A DNA stretch of 64,000 nt from QHXW01 sp035297145 (GTDB taxonomy: Bacteria; Acidobacteriota; Terriglobia; Bryobacterales; Bryobacteraceae). Under the pieces are notes generated by a model. It did no database searches. It saw nothing but the letters and a program-made list of their open reading frames with translations, and was not told where the DNA came from. Numbering within the stretch: the first letter of the stretch is position 1; every line of letters begins with the position of its first letter. This document shows positions 34,385 through 43,513 of the stretch, piece by piece. Made by a program: the position numbers and the translations under genes. The stretch covers positions 1-64,000 of the forward strand of contig DATGZN010000001.1 of assembly GCA_035297145.1 (NCBI GenBank). The letters are read 5' to 3'.

Positions 34385-35328
34385 TTTTCCTCGCCCGCGC
34401 CATCGCGGTAGCGCTCACACTCGCCTGCATGAATGCTGCGGAACCCGTCCACCGTCAGGTGGCGATAACCATTGACGATCTCCCTCTCGGCGGCGGCGAC
34501 ACCAGCGCATGCACTCTCGACAACGTACGGCGCATTACCGCCAAGCTGCTGCGGCCATTCGCGGAACAGAAAATTCCTGTCATCGGTTTTGTAAATGCCG
34601 GACGCTGTGAAGACCTCACACCCCTGGCGCTCCGCGAAATTCTCAATATGTGGCTCGATGCTGGCGCGGACCTCGGCAACCACACTTATTCGCATCCGGA
34701 CCTCAATAACACGCCACTCGAAGAATATGAAGCGGACATCCTGCGCGGCGAGCCCGCCGTTCGCGAGGTTCTCGCCCAGCGAGGTAAGACCCTGCGTTAC
34801 TTTCGCCACCCTTTTTTGCGTACGGGCATGGACCTGGCCACCAAACACGCGCTCGAAAACTTTCTGGCCGCGCACGGCTACACCATTGCCCCGGTAACAT
34901 TGGACAATTCCGACTACATGTTCGCCGCGGTTTACGGTGACGCCCTCAGGCGCCACGATCTGGAGCTGGCCGGGAAAGTCAGGTCCGCCTACATCCCGTA
35001 CATGGACTCAATCTTCGCTTTCTTCGAAGCGCGCTCGCGCGAGGTCGTGGGTCACGACATTCCGCAAACGCTCCTGATCCATGCGCACCAGCTCAATGCC
35101 GAATCCATGCCGGCACTTCTCCAAATGATGCGCTCCCGCGGCTACGAATTCGTGACACTCGACCGTGCGCTCGCGGACGACGGTTATCGCCTCCCCAACG
35201 AATACGCCGGCCCCGGCGGCTTTTCCTGGATTCACCGCTGGTCCATGACAAAACACATGCAGCCCAAGGGCGAGCCCGACGAGCCGACCTTCATCACCGA
35301 GGCCTATCAGAAACTGCGCTCGCGCTAG
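34381..35328 (+). CDS. secreted polysaccharide deacetylase (NodB-type)
   Basis: 315 residues; a GTG start overlaps the dehydrogenase stop by four bases (GTGA). A signal peptide (IFLARAIAVALTLACMNAAE) leads to the carbohydrate esterase-4 fold. Motif 1 is AITIDDLPLGGGD with the metal/catalytic Asp pair D32/D33; motif 2 is ADLGNHTYSHPDLNN with metal-binding H101 and H105; TLRYFRHPFLRTG is the motif-3 segment with the Arg-rich loop; LLIHAHQLNAES supplies motif-5-like His. It removes N- or O-acetyl groups from polysaccharide in the periplasm or outside. Coupled translation with a quinoprotein suggests shared sugar-polymer metabolism. Confidence 0.88.
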   Translation: MIFLARAIAVALTLACMNAAEPVHRQVAITIDDLPLGGGDTSACTLDNVRRITAKLLRPFAEQKIPVIGFVNAGRCEDLTPLALREILNMWLDAGADLGNHTYSHPDLNNTPLEEYEADILRGEPAVREVLAQRGKTLRYFRHPFLRTGMDLATKHALENFLAAHGYTIAPVTLDNSDYMFAAVYGDALRRHDLELAGKVRSAYIPYMDSIFAFFEARSREVVGHDIPQTLLIHAHQLNAESMPALLQMMRSRGYEFVTLDRALADDGYRLPNEYAGPGGFSWIHRWSMTKHMQPKGEPDEPTFITEAYQKLRSR

Positions 35329-35338
35329 AATCGGACTT

Positions 35339-38014
35339 CTACTCGCACCGCAACGCCCGCATCGGGTCCACTCGAGCCGCACGCCGCGCCGGTATCCACG
35401 CCGCCGTAGCCGCGACAGCAATCATCAGCACTCCCGCCGCCATGAAACTCATCGGGTCGTTCGGCTTGATGCCATACAGCGAAGCCTGCACGTATCTCGT
35501 CAGTGCCAGCGCCGCCGGAATCCCGACAACCAGCCCTGCCGCAACCATCCACAGGCTCTCGCGGAGCACCATCCACTGCACATCCCCGCGCCCCGCTCCC
35601 AGCGCCAGCCGGATGCCGATCTCGTTCGTCCGCCGCGTCACTGCATACGCCATGACGCCGTACAATCCGATCGCTGCCAGAAGCGCCGCGATCGCTCCGA
35701 ACAAGCTCACCACGCCCGCAAACATCCGCTCCGTCCCAAGCGTCGCCCTAATCTGCTCTTCCTGCGTGCGCATCTCCGCCACCGGCACGTTCCGATCGAT
35801 CGCCGCCACTACCCGCTGCACTGCACCCGCAATAGCCAGCGGCGGCATCGCCGTTCGCACTTCGAACGTCATGCTCCTTACGTGGTTTGGTTCCTGTAAG
35901 TACGGCAGATACACCGTAGGCGGCGTCTTGTCTTTCAAATCGGAATACTTCGCATCCTTGCAAACACCCACGATTTCGAATACTGGTTCCATCTCCGGGT
36001 GCTTTCCGTCACCGAATTGAAAAACTCGGCCCACTGCACCTTGGCCCGCGAAATAGTTGCTGACAAATGTTTCATTGGCGACCGCAACCCGCGGTGCTTT
36101 CCACACATCCCGATCGTCCAGGTCCCGTCCCTGTACAAGGGAAATTCCCATGGACGTCAGAAAATGGCTGCCTACTCGCAGCACATTAGCCATCGGCTGC
36201 TGGCCGTTGGCCGCGTGGTATCCCGGAATCGAAACACCGTCGTTACTGTCATTGCCGGAGATCAAAGCGTTGTGCGATAGCGTCACTGCGTGAACACCCG
36301 GGATCGCTGCGACCTTCTCCCGAATTCCTTCGTACAACCCAAGAAGTTTCTCTCCCTCGTACCCGCTGCGCGTTCCATCCACTTCGAATAGCAGCAGCCG
36401 CTGCGCCTGAAAACCCGGATCAATTCTAGTTATATTCACCAGCGTTCGCACAAAGAGACCCGCGCCTGCCAATAACAGGGTTGAAAGCGCCACCTGCCCG
36501 GCGATCAACATCCGGCTCACACGCAGCCGTGAGTCGGAACCCAGGGCGCCGCCCGAACCTTCTTTCAAAGCCGGAGTAAGATCCACACGCGTCGCGCGAA
36601 TTGCCGGCAGCAGGCCGAAGAATAATGCGGTAATCAGCGCCGCAGCGCCTGTGAATAGCAGCGCCCGCCAGTCGATGGGTGCATCGATTGTGTCACCCCG
36701 AGCCGCAACGCTAACGACGAACTTTGCAAGTGGCGCCGCCAGCACCAAACCCAGCCCCGCTCCCAAGCCCGCCAGGAGTAGGCTCTCGGTCAGGAGTTGC
36801 CGCATGAGTCGCGATCGACCAGCGCCGATTGAGAGCCGCACGGCTATCTCCCGCCTTCGCGCCACAGCTCGTGAAAGCAGCAGATTCGCCAAATTCGCAC
36901 ACGCGATCAGCAACACCAACGCGACTACGCTGCTCAATACCACCAGCCCTGGCTCTGCATGATCACGCAGTAGCTGTATTCCTCGTGAACCATCTTGCAG
37001 TACCGGCCGCCAGGGTTCTCCGTCTTTTCGGCGCTCCTCAGCCGTCACACTCGCACGCTGCATCACCGCGCCGAGTCCCGCCAACGCCTCTTGATCGCTC
37101 GCGCCCGGCCGCAATCGCCCGACGATTTGCACCCAAGCTCCATCGTTATTGTCCAGCCGATACCACTTGTCACCGGCGGCTCCGACGAGCGTCATTGGGA
37201 GATATAAATCCGGCGCATCCCCAGGACTAACTCCAACAAACGCTCTTGGAAGGATTCCAACGATCGTCATAGGCTTGCCGTTCATGAAGATCGTTCGACC
37301 CACCGCCTCGGGCTCGAGACCAAGATGCCGTTCCCAATAGCGATAGCTGATTACCACGACCGGAGCCGCCCCCGCGCGGTCGTCCTCCGGAGTCAGCATT
37401 CTTCCGCCTAGCGCTGCAACACCCAGGCCCGAGAAGAAGTTCCCAGTGACCAACTCGGCGCCGGCGTAGTGGCTCTGTGCTCCCGCGATGACGGTCACCT
37501 CGGTGCCTTCGAAACCCATGACATCCGAGAACGCGGGGACGTCGCGGACGAACTGCTCGTACACCGGGTACGGAAATGAACTCCAGCCCTTGTCGGTGCC
37601 ATAGCCGTCGAAACTGCCAACCGGAGGCCTGCTGTTGGATAGCACCACCCGCAACTGCTCCGGATCTCTTACTGGCAGCGATCGCAATAGAATCGCGTCC
37701 ACCACGCTGAATATCGCCGTATTCCCGCCGATCCCTATCGCGAGCGACAAAATCGCCACCAGCGTGAACCCGGGACTGCGCCGCAGCATCCGTCCCGCAT
37801 ACCGCAGGTCCCTCCAGAGATTCTCGACCGCGCGAAACGTCCACTGGTCCCGCAAATCTTCTTTCACCAGCGCCACATTCCCAAACTTCCGCTGCGCCCC
37901 CTCGCCTCGCATCGCCAAATGAAACGCCAGCTCATCCTCCAAATCGCGATCCAGTTGCCGCCTCTTCCACAGCGCCCGCCATCGCAACCGCAGCTTGGTC
38001 AGCACTTCGCGCAT
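35339..38014 (-). CDS. MacB/FtsX-type orphan permease (acidobacterial class), copy 1
   Basis: 891 residues. Order: a soluble helical N-terminus (RDLEDELAFHLAMRGEGAQR), transmembrane helix 1 (GFTLVAILSLAIGIGGNTAI), a MacB periplasmic core domain (about 110-300), an FtsX three-helix domain (VVLSSVVALVLLIACANLAN, LLLSRAVARRREIAVRLSIG), a second periplasmic core, and a final FtsX domain (GVMAYAVTRRTNEIGIRLAL, GAGRGDVQWMVLRESLWMVA). This duplicated layout without its own ATPase is typical of acidobacterial duplicated orphan permeases. It is preceded one base away by its PadR gene on the same strand, so the pair is presumably co-transcribed and PadR-repressed. Confidence 0.92.
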   Translation of the reverse strand: MREVLTKLRLRWRALWKRRQLDRDLEDELAFHLAMRGEGAQRKFGNVALVKEDLRDQWTFRAVENLWRDLRYAGRMLRRSPGFTLVAILSLAIGIGGNTAIFSVVDAILLRSLPVRDPEQLRVVLSNSRPPVGSFDGYGTDKGWSSFPYPVYEQFVRDVPAFSDVMGFEGTEVTVIAGAQSHYAGAELVTGNFFSGLGVAALGGRMLTPEDDRAGAAPVVVISYRYWERHLGLEPEAVGRTIFMNGKPMTIVGILPRAFVGVSPGDAPDLYLPMTLVGAAGDKWYRLDNNDGAWVQIVGRLRPGASDQEALAGLGAVMQRASVTAEERRKDGEPWRPVLQDGSRGIQLLRDHAEPGLVVLSSVVALVLLIACANLANLLLSRAVARRREIAVRLSIGAGRSRLMRQLLTESLLLAGLGAGLGLVLAAPLAKFVVSVAARGDTIDAPIDWRALLFTGAAALITALFFGLLPAIRATRVDLTPALKEGSGGALGSDSRLRVSRMLIAGQVALSTLLLAGAGLFVRTLVNITRIDPGFQAQRLLLFEVDGTRSGYEGEKLLGLYEGIREKVAAIPGVHAVTLSHNALISGNDSNDGVSIPGYHAANGQQPMANVLRVGSHFLTSMGISLVQGRDLDDRDVWKAPRVAVANETFVSNYFAGQGAVGRVFQFGDGKHPEMEPVFEIVGVCKDAKYSDLKDKTPPTVYLPYLQEPNHVRSMTFEVRTAMPPLAIAGAVQRVVAAIDRNVPVAEMRTQEEQIRATLGTERMFAGVVSLFGAIAALLAAIGLYGVMAYAVTRRTNEIGIRLALGAGRGDVQWMVLRESLWMVAAGLVVGIPAALALTRYVQASLYGIKPNDPMSFMAAGVLMIAVAATAAWIPARRAARVDPMRALRCE

Positions 38015-38015
38015 C

Positions 38016-38354
38016 TCACGCCTCCATCACCCGCGCCACCGCGCTGCTCAGCCGCGCCCACTCCGAAGCCTCCGCGGCCAACTGCTTCCGGCCTGTCGCC
38101 GTCAATCGGTAAAACTTCGCGCGCCGGTTATTCGTCGAGACGCCCCATTCGCTGGCCAGCATCCCGCGCAACTCCAACCTGTGCAGCGCCGGATATAGCG
38201 CGCCTTCCTCCACCCGCAGCACATCACCCGACCACGCCAGAATGTGCTCGGCCACGTCATACCCATGCAGCGGCCCGCGCGCCAATGCCTTCAGCACCAG
38301 CATGTCGAGCGTGCCTTGTAACACGCCAGTAGAGCGTTCTTTGTCTTCTCCCAT
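38016..38354 (-). CDS. PadR family regulator paired with permease copy 1
   Basis: 112 residues from the ATG at 38354 (MGEDKERSTGVLQGTLDMLV). The winged helix includes LHGYDVAEHILAWSGDVLRV and EEGALYPALHRLELRGMLAS, and LTATGRKQLAAEASEW ends the domain. A longer start at 38435 is open but would cover the promoter. It sits one base upstream of the permease start in the same transcript. It should repress this PadR-permease unit; the ligand is unknown. An inverted repeat covers its start codon (next entry). Confidence 0.92.
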   Translation of the reverse strand: MGEDKERSTGVLQGTLDMLVLKALARGPLHGYDVAEHILAWSGDVLRVEEGALYPALHRLELRGMLASEWGVSTNNRRAKFYRLTATGRKQLAAEASEWARLSSAVARVMEA

Positions 38355-38398
38355 AAATGCCTTATGGGAAGTATCCACCAATTCGCCCCGGACTGCAA
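38349..38398 (-). promoter_or_regulatory. promoter and start-codon operator of padR/permease 1
   Basis: Minus strand: TTGCAG (38398-38393), 17 bases, GATACT (38375-38370), then the start codon 15 bases later. An inverted repeat TCCCATAA/TTATGGGA with a five-base spacer spans 38349-38369, directly after the -10 and including the ATG. A PadR dimer here would block transcription initiation. Confidence 0.6.
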
Positions 38399-38451
38399 CA
38401 GGATGTTTCGGCCGGTGTAGGCGGGCCTGATACACTCTTTCACCAGGGGAA

Positions 38452-40419
38452 ATGATGAGGGTCTCCCGTGATCAAGACTTGGGAATGGATCGTTCGATCG
38501 GGCGGCGTGACTTCCTGAACGGTATTGCCCTTGCCGTGGGCGCTGCTTTAGGGCCGCAACTGGGAGCCGGATTCGAAGCCGAACGTATCGCGGAAACGTC
38601 GCCGGACTATTACCCCCCGGCGCTTACCGGCATGCGCGGCAGTCACGAGGGCTCGTTCGAAGTGGCGCACCAGGTACGTGATGACACTTTCTGGGAGCAC
38701 GCCGGCGAGCCGGAAGACACTGGGGAAACGTACGACCTGGTAGTGGTGGGCGGTGGCATCAGCGGGCTCTCGGCGGCGCACTTTTTCCGGAAAGCCGTCG
38801 GGACGCGGGCTCGCATTCTGATTCTCGACAACCACGATGACTTCGGCGGGCACGCCAAACGCAACGAGTTCCGGCAGGCCGGGCGCATGCTGCTGGGATA
38901 TGGAGGCACGTACGCCATCGAAAGTCCGGCGCCGTACAGCGCGGTCGCCAAGGGGCTGATCCGCGAATTGGGCATCGACGTGGAAGGTATGCAGCACACG
39001 TATGATCGCAAGTTCTACGGGTCGCTCGGGCTGCGTCACGCGGTGTTTTTCGATAAGGAGACATTTGGCGCCGACCGCCTGGTGATGGATCCCGTGCACT
39101 CGCTCGAGTCCGAAATCGGCGAGATGCCCGACCGAGCAGACCCGTGGAAGGACTTCATGGAGTCGGCTCCGCTTTCGGAATTCGCCCGGCGCGACGTGCG
39201 CGCGATCTACGAAACCAAGGCCGACTATCTTCCCGGCCTTTCGTCCGCGGAAAAGAAGGCAAAACTTGCGCGCATCAGCTACGCGCGGTTTTTGACCGAG
39301 ATTGCGCATCTCGATCCCGAAGTCGTGAAGTACCTTCAGGCGCGTACGCACGCGTACTTTGGGGCAGGCATCGATGCGGTAGCGGCGCAGGATGCGTGGG
39401 GCTTCGGCCTGCCAGGATTCGACGGCATGAAGCTGGAGCCGGGTCCCGGTCCCGGCATGAGTCGCGATTGCATTCCGAATGAGGAAGCGGAGAAGTTTTT
39501 TCTGCATTTGCCGGACGGGGGTGCTTCAATTACGCGGCGGCTCGTGCAGCGACTGATTCCAGATTTGATTCTTGGGCGCTCGGTCAAGGACGTATTGACG
39601 GCCCGCGCCAATTATGCGCGGCTCGACGAATCGCGCAATGCCGTGCGCATCCGGTTGAACAGCACCGCGGTCCGCGTGAAGCATGAAGGCGACCCGGCCA
39701 GCGCGAAGCAGGTCGAGGTTCTGTACGTCAAGCATGGCAAGCTGTTTCGCGTGCGCGCGGCGCAATGCGTGATGGCCTGCTGGAACATGGTGATTTCTTA
39801 TATCTGCCCGGAACTCCCCGAAAAGCAGCGCAAGGCGCTGGAATGGGAAACCAAAGTTCCCATCGTGTACACCAACGTGCTGCTGCACAATTGGAACGCC
39901 TGGAAGAATGCAGGAGTGAGCGCGATTTACGCGCCCGGCAGTTATCACACGCATCTGAACCTCGATTTGCCGGTCAGCCTGGGCCACTATCACTGCCCCC
40001 GAAAGCCGGCGGAGCCGATCGTGGTGCACATGATGCGAACTCCCTGTAAACCGGGCCTCCCCATTCGCGACCAGCACCGTGCCGGCCGCATCGAGCTGTT
40101 CCAAACGACGTTTGAAACCTTCGAGCGGAATATCCGCGATCAACTGACGCGGGCTTTGGGAGGCGGTGGGTTCGATGCGGCGCGCGATATCGCCGCCATC
40201 ACGGTGAATCGCTGGCCGCACGGCTATGCCTACGAATACAACTCGCTATTCGACAAGTTTTGGCTGGAAGGCGGCGAGATCCCCTGCGAAGTGGCGCGCA
40301 AGCCGTTCGGCCGCCTGGCCATCGCTAATGCCGATGCAGATGCCTACTCATACACGGACTGCGCGATTGATCAGGCATGGCGCGCGGTCCAGGAACTGAC
40401 GGGCCCGGCGAAAGGGTAG
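38452..40419 (+). CDS. Tat-exported FAD/NAD(P)-binding oxidoreductase, spermidine-dehydrogenase-like
   Basis: 655 residues. The N-terminus has a twin-arginine motif (SIGRRDFLNGIALAVGAALG) and the segment YYPPALTGMRGSHEGSFEVA, shared with the periplasmic spermidine dehydrogenase (SpdH) group. A Rossmann dinucleotide-binding motif follows, YDLVVVGGGISGLSAAHFF (GGGISG 100-105), and LILDNHDDFGGHAKRNEFR binds the cofactor ribose. C-terminal IDQAWRAVQEL completes the FAD_NAD(P) fold. Probably oxidises a polyamine or amine in the periplasm; substrate from homology memory only. It starts the plus-strand catabolic block and is 10 bases before the glycoside-hydrolase-like gene. Confidence 0.8.
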   Translation: MMRVSRDQDLGMDRSIGRRDFLNGIALAVGAALGPQLGAGFEAERIAETSPDYYPPALTGMRGSHEGSFEVAHQVRDDTFWEHAGEPEDTGETYDLVVVGGGISGLSAAHFFRKAVGTRARILILDNHDDFGGHAKRNEFRQAGRMLLGYGGTYAIESPAPYSAVAKGLIRELGIDVEGMQHTYDRKFYGSLGLRHAVFFDKETFGADRLVMDPVHSLESEIGEMPDRADPWKDFMESAPLSEFARRDVRAIYETKADYLPGLSSAEKKAKLARISYARFLTEIAHLDPEVVKYLQARTHAYFGAGIDAVAAQDAWGFGLPGFDGMKLEPGPGPGMSRDCIPNEEAEKFFLHLPDGGASITRRLVQRLIPDLILGRSVKDVLTARANYARLDESRNAVRIRLNSTAVRVKHEGDPASAKQVEVLYVKHGKLFRVRAAQCVMACWNMVISYICPELPEKQRKALEWETKVPIVYTNVLLHNWNAWKNAGVSAIYAPGSYHTHLNLDLPVSLGHYHCPRKPAEPIVVHMMRTPCKPGLPIRDQHRAGRIELFQTTFETFERNIRDQLTRALGGGGFDAARDIAAITVNRWPHGYAYEYNSLFDKFWLEGGEIPCEVARKPFGRLAIANADADAYSYTDCAIDQAWRAVQELTGPAKG

Positions 40420-40429
40420 CGGTTTCCAA

Positions 40430-42544
40430 ATGACCATCTCCCGCCGCGAGCTGATGATTCTTTCCGGCGCCCTAGTCGGCCGCGGAATGCTCGCGGCACA
40501 GACGGCCGGCGAGCCGATTCCGTGGTACCAGAAGATGCGCCGTTGCGGCCAAGTCAACTTCAATGAGCGTGATCCCATCGAGCTGAATATCGGCGACTGG
40601 CTGGATTACTGGACGAGTCTGAAGATTGATGCACTGCTGTTGAATGCCGGAGGAATTCTCGCGTTCTATCCGACTCGCCTCCCCTATCACCATAAGAGTC
40701 AGTTCCTGGGAGATCGCGATCTCTTCGGCGATTTCGCGAAAGCTGCCAAGGCGCGCGGCATTCGCGTTGTGGCCCGCCTGGACTGCAATTACGCCTGGGA
40801 AGAGGCATGGAAAGCGCATCCGGACTGGTTCGAGCGCAGCGCGAATGGCGAACCAGTGCGCCACGATCAGTCCACGTGGCTGTATAAGACATGCATGTAT
40901 TCGGCGTATTTCACCCAGCAGATGCCCGCCATCATCCGCGAGATCAACGCGCTTTATGACGTCGACGGGTTTTTCACGAACGGCTGGCCGGGAGCTGAAG
41001 GACCTTCGCCGTGCCGCTGTGAGGAGTGCCAGACGTTCGGAGAGCCCGGTACTCCCGCGTTTCGCGAACGTCATCTGGCGCGCGCGATCGAGATCTGGAA
41101 ATTGTGGGATTCCACGGCCAAACAGAAAAAGTGGGACAGTGTCTACGTCGGAAACCTCGGCGGCGGCATCCGCGCATCCACTGACTTGATGCAGATCGCG
41201 AGCGTCGCCGGTTGGTTTAATGCCGACCATCAGGGCCGCACGGGCAATACGCCGATCTGGGACTGCGCACAACAGGGCCGCGTCGCGCAATCGGTCATGA
41301 AAGGCCGAACCATCACCAACGTGACCGGCGCTTACGCCAACAATCATCCGCTCTGGCGGCACACCTCGAAAGCCCCGGAAGAGGCGACCATGTGGATGGC
41401 GCAAACTACCGCGAGCGGCATGGTGCCCTGGTATCACTGGCTGGGTGGCGCGCCAAAAGATCTGCGCTGGCGCGAGACCGGCCGGCAGTTCTTCGACTGG
41501 ATCGCGCAGCACGAGCGTCACTTCGTCAACCGGCGATCGATTGCCAATATTGGTGTCGTATTTTCCGAGCGCGGCAATGCATTCTACAAACCGCCCGGGG
41601 GAAGCGACCCAACCGAGTTCCTGCAAGGTCTCTACTACGCGATGCTCGAAACCAGGTATCCGTTCGACTTCGTTCACGAAGACGACCTGAGTGCCGAAAC
41701 GCTCCAAAAATACTCCGCTCTCTTGCTTCCAAATGTCGCGCTGCTGAGCGATCACCAGTGCCGACAGCTCGAAGCATATGCGGCAAGCGGCGGCTCGCTG
41801 CTCGCGACTTTCGAAACCGGACTCTACGATGACCAGGGAAAACCTCGCGCCGATTTCGGCCTGGCTCGTTTGTTTGAGATGAACAAGACTGCCGGTGTTC
41901 AAGGCCCGAAGGGCAACTCGTACTACGCCCGAATTTTGCATCAGCACGAGATCCTACGAGGCTTCGAGAACACCTCCGTCCTTCCCGGCGCCGAGTTTCG
42001 CGTGCCCACCCAGGCAACTGGCGCAGACACGGTTCTAGTTGTCCTGCCGCCATACCCCGCGTTTCCGCCCGAGATGGTCTATCCTCGCTCCGAACCCGCA
42101 ATGGAACCGGCGATCGTTCTGCGCGAGCATGGCCGCAGCCGGCTTGCCTACATTCCCGGCGACATCGATCGCAGCTTCTGGCGCTCCGGCGACCCCGATC
42201 TCAGCCGCTTGATCAAGAATGTTATCCGATGGCTGATCCGCGACCGCGCGCCAGTGAGCGTCGCCGGCGACGGCATAATCGAAACATTCGCCTGGGAAAA
42301 CGAACCCGGATTCGCCTTGCACCTGCTCAACTACACCAATCCCAATATGCTGCGTGGCTGGTTTACTGGCACCTATCCGGTTGGTCCGCAGCTTGTGCGC
42401 GCGGAACTTCCCGAAGGAATCAACGGTGCCCGGGTGGATCTGCTGCGAGCTGGAACCTCGGTTCCGCTGAAGCGCAACGGCCGGACAGTCGAATTCACCG
42501 TCCCTGGCGTGCGCGATTACGAGGTGGCCGTCATTACCCGCTGA
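40430..42544 (+). CDS. Tat-exported putative glycoside hydrolase (GHL6/beta-galactosidase-trimer-like)
   Basis: 704 residues, beginning TISRRELMILSGALVGRGML, a Tat signal. The first 400 residues form a TIM-barrel-like domain with IDALLLNAGGILAFYPTRLP, GIRVVARLDCNYAWEEAWKA, YDVDGFFTNGWPGAEGPSPC and WMAQTTASGMVPWYHWLGGA, as in hypothetical glycosyl hydrolase families. A cluster CRCEEC (about 198-203) could bind metal. Residues about 430-600 resemble the glutamine-amidotransferase-like trimerisation domain of GH42 beta-galactosidases (ALLLPNVALLSDHQCRQLEA, YAASGGSLLATFETGLYDDQ). Likely hydrolyses an exported or plant-derived glycan. Catalytic residues not assigned. Confidence 0.7.
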   Translation: MTISRRELMILSGALVGRGMLAAQTAGEPIPWYQKMRRCGQVNFNERDPIELNIGDWLDYWTSLKIDALLLNAGGILAFYPTRLPYHHKSQFLGDRDLFGDFAKAAKARGIRVVARLDCNYAWEEAWKAHPDWFERSANGEPVRHDQSTWLYKTCMYSAYFTQQMPAIIREINALYDVDGFFTNGWPGAEGPSPCRCEECQTFGEPGTPAFRERHLARAIEIWKLWDSTAKQKKWDSVYVGNLGGGIRASTDLMQIASVAGWFNADHQGRTGNTPIWDCAQQGRVAQSVMKGRTITNVTGAYANNHPLWRHTSKAPEEATMWMAQTTASGMVPWYHWLGGAPKDLRWRETGRQFFDWIAQHERHFVNRRSIANIGVVFSERGNAFYKPPGGSDPTEFLQGLYYAMLETRYPFDFVHEDDLSAETLQKYSALLLPNVALLSDHQCRQLEAYAASGGSLLATFETGLYDDQGKPRADFGLARLFEMNKTAGVQGPKGNSYYARILHQHEILRGFENTSVLPGAEFRVPTQATGADTVLVVLPPYPAFPPEMVYPRSEPAMEPAIVLREHGRSRLAYIPGDIDRSFWRSGDPDLSRLIKNVIRWLIRDRAPVSVAGDGIIETFAWENEPGFALHLLNYTNPNMLRGWFTGTYPVGPQLVRAELPEGINGARVDLLRAGTSVPLKRNGRTVEFTVPGVRDYEVAVITR

Positions 42545-42577
42545 CGCGCGGAAATCTCTGTGATATCGTTGGCTACA

Positions 42578-43414
42578 ATGAAACCAGAACACGCGTTTTC
42601 CCGCCGCTCGTTTCTCGCCTTAACCGCTGCCGCCCCTGTGTTGTCGGCCGCCGGTAAGAACATTCCCGTTGGCTTGGAGATGTACTCGGTCCGCGATGAA
42701 CTGAAGAAGGATCTGATGGGGACGGTGCGTGCGGTAGCCAAGATGGGCTACCAGGATATGGAATTCTTCGCGCCATACTACGAGTGGACCGACGAGCAGG
42801 CCAAGGACGTCCGGAAGTTGATGGACGATCTCGGCGTTACCTGCCGCTCCACGCACAATGGGCCCAAATCGTTCGAAGACGCCGGAATTCAGCGCGCCAT
42901 CGACCTGAACCAGATCATCGGCAGCAAATATATCGTGCTGGCCAGCGCGGGGCGCGTCAATGGACTGGATGGCTGGAAAGAGGTCGCCGAGCGCCTCAAC
43001 AAGGCCTCGGAGAAGTTACAGCCCCACGGCATGCGCACCGGCTATCACAACCATCAGGCCGAGTTTAAAGTGGCCGACGGGCAGCGTCCCATTGAAGTGC
43101 TTGCCGCCAACACCAACAAAGATGTCATGCTGCAGCTCGACGTCGGCACCTGCGTCGAGGTAGGTTCGGACCCGGTTGCGTGGATCGACAAGAATCCCGG
43201 CCGTATTCATTCCATCCACTGCAAGGAGTGGTCGCCCGAGGCCGGCTACAAGGCTTTGTTCGGCGAGGGCGTGGCGCCCTGGAAAAAGATCTTCGAAGCG
43301 GCGGAATCGACCGGCGGCGTCGAGTTCTATCTGATCGAGCAGGAAGGCAGCAGGTACCCGTCGCTCGAAACGGTAGAAAAGTGTCTGGCGACGTTTAAAA
43401 AGGTGCACGGCTAA
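42578..43414 (+). CDS. Tat-exported sugar phosphate isomerase/epimerase-family protein
   Basis: 278 residues from the ATG at 42578 (MKPEHAFSRRSFLALTAAAP), a twin-arginine signal. TIM-barrel AP-endonuclease-2 fold: GLEMYSVRDELKKDLMGTVR, DMEFFAPYYEWTDEQ, GMRTGYHNHQAEFK with metal-binding His/Glu, VMLQLDVGTCVEVGSDPVAW with Asp, IHSIHCKEW and FYLIEQEG. All four expected metal-ligand strands are present. Exported versions are common beside oxidoreductases in Acidobacteriota; the true substrate is unknown. The 26-bp dispersed repeat follows four bases after its stop. Confidence 0.85.
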   Translation: MKPEHAFSRRSFLALTAAAPVLSAAGKNIPVGLEMYSVRDELKKDLMGTVRAVAKMGYQDMEFFAPYYEWTDEQAKDVRKLMDDLGVTCRSTHNGPKSFEDAGIQRAIDLNQIIGSKYIVLASAGRVNGLDGWKEVAERLNKASEKLQPHGMRTGYHNHQAEFKVADGQRPIEVLAANTNKDVMLQLDVGTCVEVGSDPVAWIDKNPGRIHSIHCKEWSPEAGYKALFGEGVAPWKKIFEAAESTGGVEFYLIEQEGSRYPSLETVEKCLATFKKVHG

Positions 43415-43417
43415 GCT

Positions 43418-43443
43418 CCGCTCCCTTTGGTCGCGGCTCGGAA
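43418..43443. repeat. dispersed 26-bp repeat, copy 2
   Basis: Same 26-base sequence as at 1648-1673 with one T for C (CCGCTCCCTTTGG ... CGGCTCGGAA). It starts four bases after the stop of the isomerase gene, again immediately behind a coding sequence. Confidence 0.6.
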
Positions 43444-43513
43444 CATCATCCGCGGCGGCGCAGACACTTTGCTGAGCCGCGCGCGCAGCAAGCGGTTTGG
43501 AGGAGATTCACTA

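Noticed and set aside
40472..41947. 491-codon minus-strand frame antisense to the glycoside-hydrolase-like gene
   Set aside because: Shadow frame without recognisable motifs; the plus-strand gene has a Tat signal and barrel motifs.
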